64,000 nt of DNA from Gemmatimonadetes bacterium SCN 70-22 (GTDB lineage Bacteria > Gemmatimonadota > Gemmatimonadetes > Gemmatimonadales > Gemmatimonadaceae), in the NCBI GenBank assembly GCA_001724275.1, contig MEDZ01000003.1, positions 33,230 to 97,229 on the forward strand. Direction: 5' to 3'. The position numbers and the translations under genes are program-made. Under the pieces are notes generated by a model. The model had not been told where the DNA came from. It did no database searches and saw only the letters and a list, made by a program, of their open reading frames with translations. The number at the start of each line of letters is the position of its first letter. Positions within the stretch are counted from its first letter, which is position 1. This document shows, piece after piece, positions 61,022 to 64,000 of the stretch.

Positions 61022-62422
61022 ATGCACCGACGTCGTATGCACCAAGTCACGATATCGCTCGTAGCCCTTCTCACGTTGTCGGCGTGCGCCTCGGGCGGTG
61101 GGACGCGCACGGCTCCACAGGGCCCGGGAGCCACCCCCCCCGGAGCCGCGGTGAGCACCCGGCGAATCCCGGTTCAACCGGATGTCGTCGCGCTCTATCG
61201 CCGGCTCGGATTGCTTGCCGAGGGGGGAGAGACCCCGTTCGTGGGGTCATTGAGCTTCCTGGCTGGTGCCACTCCTGATTCCAGCGTCGTGGTCCTGACT
61301 GTCTCGCTGGCGAACCGCGCCCTGAAGTTTGCGCGGGAGGGTGACCAGTATCGCGCCTCCTACAATGTTGGGCTGGAAGTCAAACGTGGGGCGGATGTCG
61401 TCCGCGACGTGAACTCGAAGGAGTCGGTGCGCGTGCTGGCGTTCCGCGAGACGCAACGCAGCGACGAAAGCGTACTCTTCCGGCAGATCGTAACGCTGGC
61501 ACCTGGCATGTACGATATCCGCCTCGTCGTGCGCGACGATTCGGCCAGCCGAGGGAGCGCGATCGAGGCGACGGTAGGCGTGCCGCGATTTGTGGATGGT
61601 TCGGTGTCGTCGCCGGTGCCGATCTATGAGGCAGCCCCGAGGGAGTCGCTCGATTCGTTACCTCGATTCGTGGCGACGCCACGCGCCACGGTGGTATTTG
61701 GCCGGGATACGATCCTCCCGGTCTATGTGGAAGGCTATGGCAGCGCCGGGGCTTTTCCACTGCGAATGTCGGTGCGGGCGGAGGGGGCAACTGGGACCCT
61801 CTGGAGTGATTCGATTTCACTGCCGCGGCGCGGGAATCTGTTTGCCGGGGTGTTCAATGTGCCTATCGCTCGGCTCGGCGTTGGCGTCATGACGATCGGA
61901 ATCTCGCACCTGGGGAGCGCGGATACGCTGCGAGCGCCACTGTTCGTGGCGTTCGGCGAAGACCTTCCGGTGGCCACGTTCAACGAGATGTTGGACTACC
62001 TCCGATACTTCGTCTCCATGAGTCGCCTGAATGCGATGCGGAATGCTGCTCCGGACGCCCGCGCGGCCTTGTGGGCGGCGTTCCTGCGCGAAACCGACCC
62101 GGTGCCGCAAACCCCCCAAAATGAGGGATTGCGTGATTATTTCGCGCGAATCGCGCAGGCGAATGCACGGTTCCGTGAGGAAGGGGCAGCCGGTTGGCTG
62201 ACGGACCGTGGACGGGCGTTTGTGGCCCTTGGTCCGCCCGACCAGATCATCGAGCCGAACCTGGCCGACCTGAACCAGCGTGGGAGGTCGCAGGTCTGGG
62301 AGTACCGGCAGCACCGCCTGCAGATCGTGTTCATCGACCAGACGGGATTTGGTCGATGGCGGATGACGATGAGTTCGGAGACGGAATTCGAATCCGTGGT
62401 GCGGCGGGTCCTTCCGCAGTGA
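61022..62422 (+). CDS. GWxTD domain lipoprotein
   Basis: A 466-residue exported protein. After MHRRRMHQVTISLVALLTLS comes a lipobox LSAC. The name motif is GWLTDRGRAFVALGPPDQII near residue 395; the domain continues with QVWEYRQHRLQIVFIDQTGF. GWxTD proteins are known mainly from Acidobacteria, Gemmatimonadota and Bacteroidota, and their function is not established. A middle region (about 60-290) is beta-rich. The ATG at 61022 is chosen, with a second at 61037. A terminator hairpin follows the gene. Confidence 0.9.
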   Translation: MHRRRMHQVTISLVALLTLSACASGGGTRTAPQGPGATPPGAAVSTRRIPVQPDVVALYRRLGLLAEGGETPFVGSLSFLAGATPDSSVVVLTVSLANRALKFAREGDQYRASYNVGLEVKRGADVVRDVNSKESVRVLAFRETQRSDESVLFRQIVTLAPGMYDIRLVVRDDSASRGSAIEATVGVPRFVDGSVSSPVPIYEAAPRESLDSLPRFVATPRATVVFGRDTILPVYVEGYGSAGAFPLRMSVRAEGATGTLWSDSISLPRRGNLFAGVFNVPIARLGVGVMTIGISHLGSADTLRAPLFVAFGEDLPVATFNEMLDYLRYFVSMSRLNAMRNAAPDARAALWAAFLRETDPVPQTPQNEGLRDYFARIAQANARFREEGAAGWLTDRGRAFVALGPPDQIIEPNLADLNQRGRSQVWEYRQHRLQIVFIDQTGFGRWRMTMSSETEFESVVRRVLPQ

Positions 62423-62456
62423 GCCGGAGACGAGTGATGGAAGGAAGTGAGCTTGC

Positions 62457-62488
62457 AGACCGCCTGTCGCGTTCGACAGGCGGTCTTG
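62457..62488 (+). terminator. Intrinsic terminator after the GWxTD gene
   Basis: AGACCGCCTGTCG and CGACAGGCGGTCT form a perfect 13-base stem with a CGTT loop. The T-tract is short (TCTTGTC). Confidence 0.7.
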
Positions 62489-62607
62489 TCGTCCCGGGTT
62501 CTCTCATGCCGAGAGGATTGTCACTAGAGTTGTCCATCAACCCCGGCCAGTCGGCGATGCTACCGCTGCTACCGGGACTCGATTCGCCCCCTCACTGAGC
62601 AGCTGCT

Positions 62608-64000
62608 GTGCCTCCAGTCTCTTCAGCCTCACCTCCGTCCTCGCCGACGTTGTTCCTGGTCGACGGCTACGCGTTGATCTACCGGGCGTTCTTCGCGCTG
62701 CTCTCACGCCCCCTGACTACCGCGCGCGGTGAGAACACATCGGCTGCGTGGGGAGTGGTGAACTTCCTGCAGCGGCTCATGACCAAGCATCGCCCCGACT
62801 ATATCGGGTGGGTGCATGATTCCGGGCTGTCCTTTCGGCATGAGAAGTACCCCGCGTACAAGGCGACGCGGGAGAAGCTCACCGAGGAACTGCAGGCAGA
62901 CTTCGACACGGGCGTCGAGCGGATCACCCAGCTTCTGGCGGCGTTCCGGGTTCCGATACTCGCGGTAGATGGGTTCGAGGCCGATGATGTGATTGGGACC
63001 CTGGCTGCGCAGGGGGTGGAGCGGGGGCTGAACGTCGTCATCGTCTCGGGCGACAAGGATTTCCAGCAGTTGGTGCGTCCGGGTGTCTGGCTCCTCAACC
63101 CTGGACGAGGAGGGCCGGCGTCCGTGGACGAGCAGTGGGTTGGCATGGAGAACGCGGGCGAGCGGCTTGGCGTCGCGCCGGCGTTCGTGACCGACTTCCT
63201 GGCCCTGGTCGGGGATTCGTCCGATAACGTTCCCGGGGTGCCCGGGATCGGAGAGAAGACCGCCAAGGAGCTGGTCGACGAGTACGGCAATCTGGAGTCG
63301 ATCCTCGATCACGCCTCCGAGGTGAGGAAGAAGCGGCCGCGGGAGGCACTCTTGGCGCACCCGGAGCAGGCGCGGCTGTCGAAGGATTTAGTAACTATTC
63401 GAGACAATGTTCCGATCGCGCTCGAACTCGAATCACTGGAGCGGCAGCAGCCGGATGCCACGCAGCTGCGGCAGTTGTACACGGAGCTCGAATTCACTTC
63501 GCTGATCCGGGACCTGGAAAGTCAGGAGCCGATCGAGCGCGAGCCGCGGCAGGATACGCGGTATACCGTGGTCGACACGCCGGCTGGGGTGGAAGCGTTG
63601 GTGAAGCGCATTCGGGAGGTGGGGCGATTCGCGTTCGATACGGAAACGGTCGCGGAGCCGGGAAGCCCGTCCAAGATCGACCCGCTGCGCGCATCCCTGG
63701 TCTCCATCTCGGTGGCGCTCGATGCCGGGGAGGCATACTACCTCCCGCTGGCTCACCGATCATGGGAGTCGGCGCAGGGGAGTCTGTCGCTGGGTGGTGG
63801 AGCGGGAGTGCACGGCGGGAGTGGTGGGGCGAATCGCGGTCCGGGGGGCGACAGCATTGCCGCGCGGGCACTCGCCGCGGGGGCCACCCCGGTGCGGAAT
63901 CTCCCGCCCCTGTCGAGCGATGCGATGCAGCCGCTGCGTGACGTTCTGGCGGATCCAGCGATTGCGAAGATCGGCCAGAACATGAAGTTCGACATCCTCG
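62608..64000 (+). CDS. polA: DNA polymerase I (partial, 3' end outside window)
   Basis: The first 464 codons are visible. The 5'-nuclease (FEN) domain starts LFLVDGYALIYRAFFAL near residue 20 and includes VDGFEADDVIGTLA, VIVSGDKDFQQLV and ALVGDSSDNVPGVPGIGEKT. From about residue 310 the 3'-5' exonuclease-like domain follows, with the DTE motif in RFAFDTETVAEPGSPS near residue 350, so proofreading residues may be kept. A Gly/Ala-rich insertion (GGGAGVHGGSGGANRGPGGD) sits in this domain. The GTG at 62608 is the favoured start. The polymerase domain is outside the window. Confidence 0.95.
   Translation, partial: MPPVSSASPPSSPTLFLVDGYALIYRAFFALLSRPLTTARGENTSAAWGVVNFLQRLMTKHRPDYIGWVHDSGLSFRHEKYPAYKATREKLTEELQADFDTGVERITQLLAAFRVPILAVDGFEADDVIGTLAAQGVERGLNVVIVSGDKDFQQLVRPGVWLLNPGRGGPASVDEQWVGMENAGERLGVAPAFVTDFLALVGDSSDNVPGVPGIGEKTAKELVDEYGNLESILDHASEVRKKRPREALLAHPEQARLSKDLVTIRDNVPIALELESLERQQPDATQLRQLYTELEFTSLIRDLESQEPIEREPRQDTRYTVVDTPAGVEALVKRIREVGRFAFDTETVAEPGSPSKIDPLRASLVSISVALDAGEAYYLPLAHRSWESAQGSLSLGGGAGVHGGSGGANRGPGGDSIAARALAAGATPVRNLPPLSSDAMQPLRDVLADPAIAKIGQNMKFDIL

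Noticed and set aside
62441-62598. Small plus-strand ORF between the GWxTD gene and polA
   Set aside because: Its sequence is mostly the terminator hairpin, with no ribosome-binding site and no recognisable protein.

Overview
The window is about 68% GC by eye and densely coded on both strands. It looks like part of a bacterial chromosome that includes the replication origin. The right-hand third has the conserved order mnmE-yidC-yidD-rnpA-rpmH on the minus strand, then dnaA and dnaN on the plus strand. Several features fit Gemmatimonadota or a close relative: the high GC, a GWxTD-domain lipoprotein, M16 peptidase pairs, a kynurenine pathway pair, ACR3 and Cus metal resistance, and monomeric isocitrate dehydrogenase. 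That assignment is inference; no 16S rRNA gene is present. The plus strand is visibly C-rich from position 1 through dnaA and becomes G-rich from dnaN onward, as expected where the leading strand changes at oriC.

Layout. 1-6336: accessory-looking region with an ADP-ribosylglycohydrolase cut by the window edge, a coupled pair of unknown genes, a VRR-NUC-like nuclease, a gene remnant, a Fic protein, an orphan gene and a broken antitoxin. 6337-16279: arsenite efflux (ACR3), isocitrate dehydrogenase, a GxxExxY protein flanked by short repeats, kynU-kynA, an MgtA-type Mg2+ ATPase with a long leader, and tRNA-Phe. 16325-22858: a CusCBA-type Cu/Ag efflux operon in which the outer-membrane gene has an in-frame amber codon at its signal-peptide boundary. 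23033-24259: TauE/SafE exporter plus DUF1634. 24433-29688: PAS histidine kinase with receiver, then an M16 protease pair. 29749-39889: queF, rhomboid protease, a radical-SAM/QueE-like protein without its cysteines, ddl, cystathionine beta-synthase, a TonB-C lipoprotein, mutS, a SPOR protein and holA, mostly as one co-directional series. 39962-50255: ECF sigma/anti-sigma pair, Nudix hydrolase, second M16 pair, YdcF, TetR, beta-CASP nuclease, upp and a Zn-protease. 50260-64000: mnmE to rpmH, dnaA, oriC, dnaN, a lipoprotein, rnpB, an AraC regulator, pyrE with a Ser/Thr kinase, the GWxTD protein, and the first part of polA.

How the genes work together. The cus genes form a three-part transenvelope pump with a small exported protein at the front. 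Each M16 pair couples a zinc-binding subunit to a subunit without the zinc motif. holA, mutS, polA, dnaA and dnaN serve replication and repair. queF belongs to queuosine synthesis, and the QueE-like pseudoenzyme lies four genes from it. Most points for a second look concern small-scale structure: the amber codon in cusC, rnpA without a canonical start codon, a lipoprotein start codon inside the rnpB 3' end, two identical heptamer arrays (one inside mutS), a scattered CGTTAGGC octamer, and a plus-strand terminator with no gene in front of it. I found no CRISPR array, prophage, complete IS element or obvious defence island.
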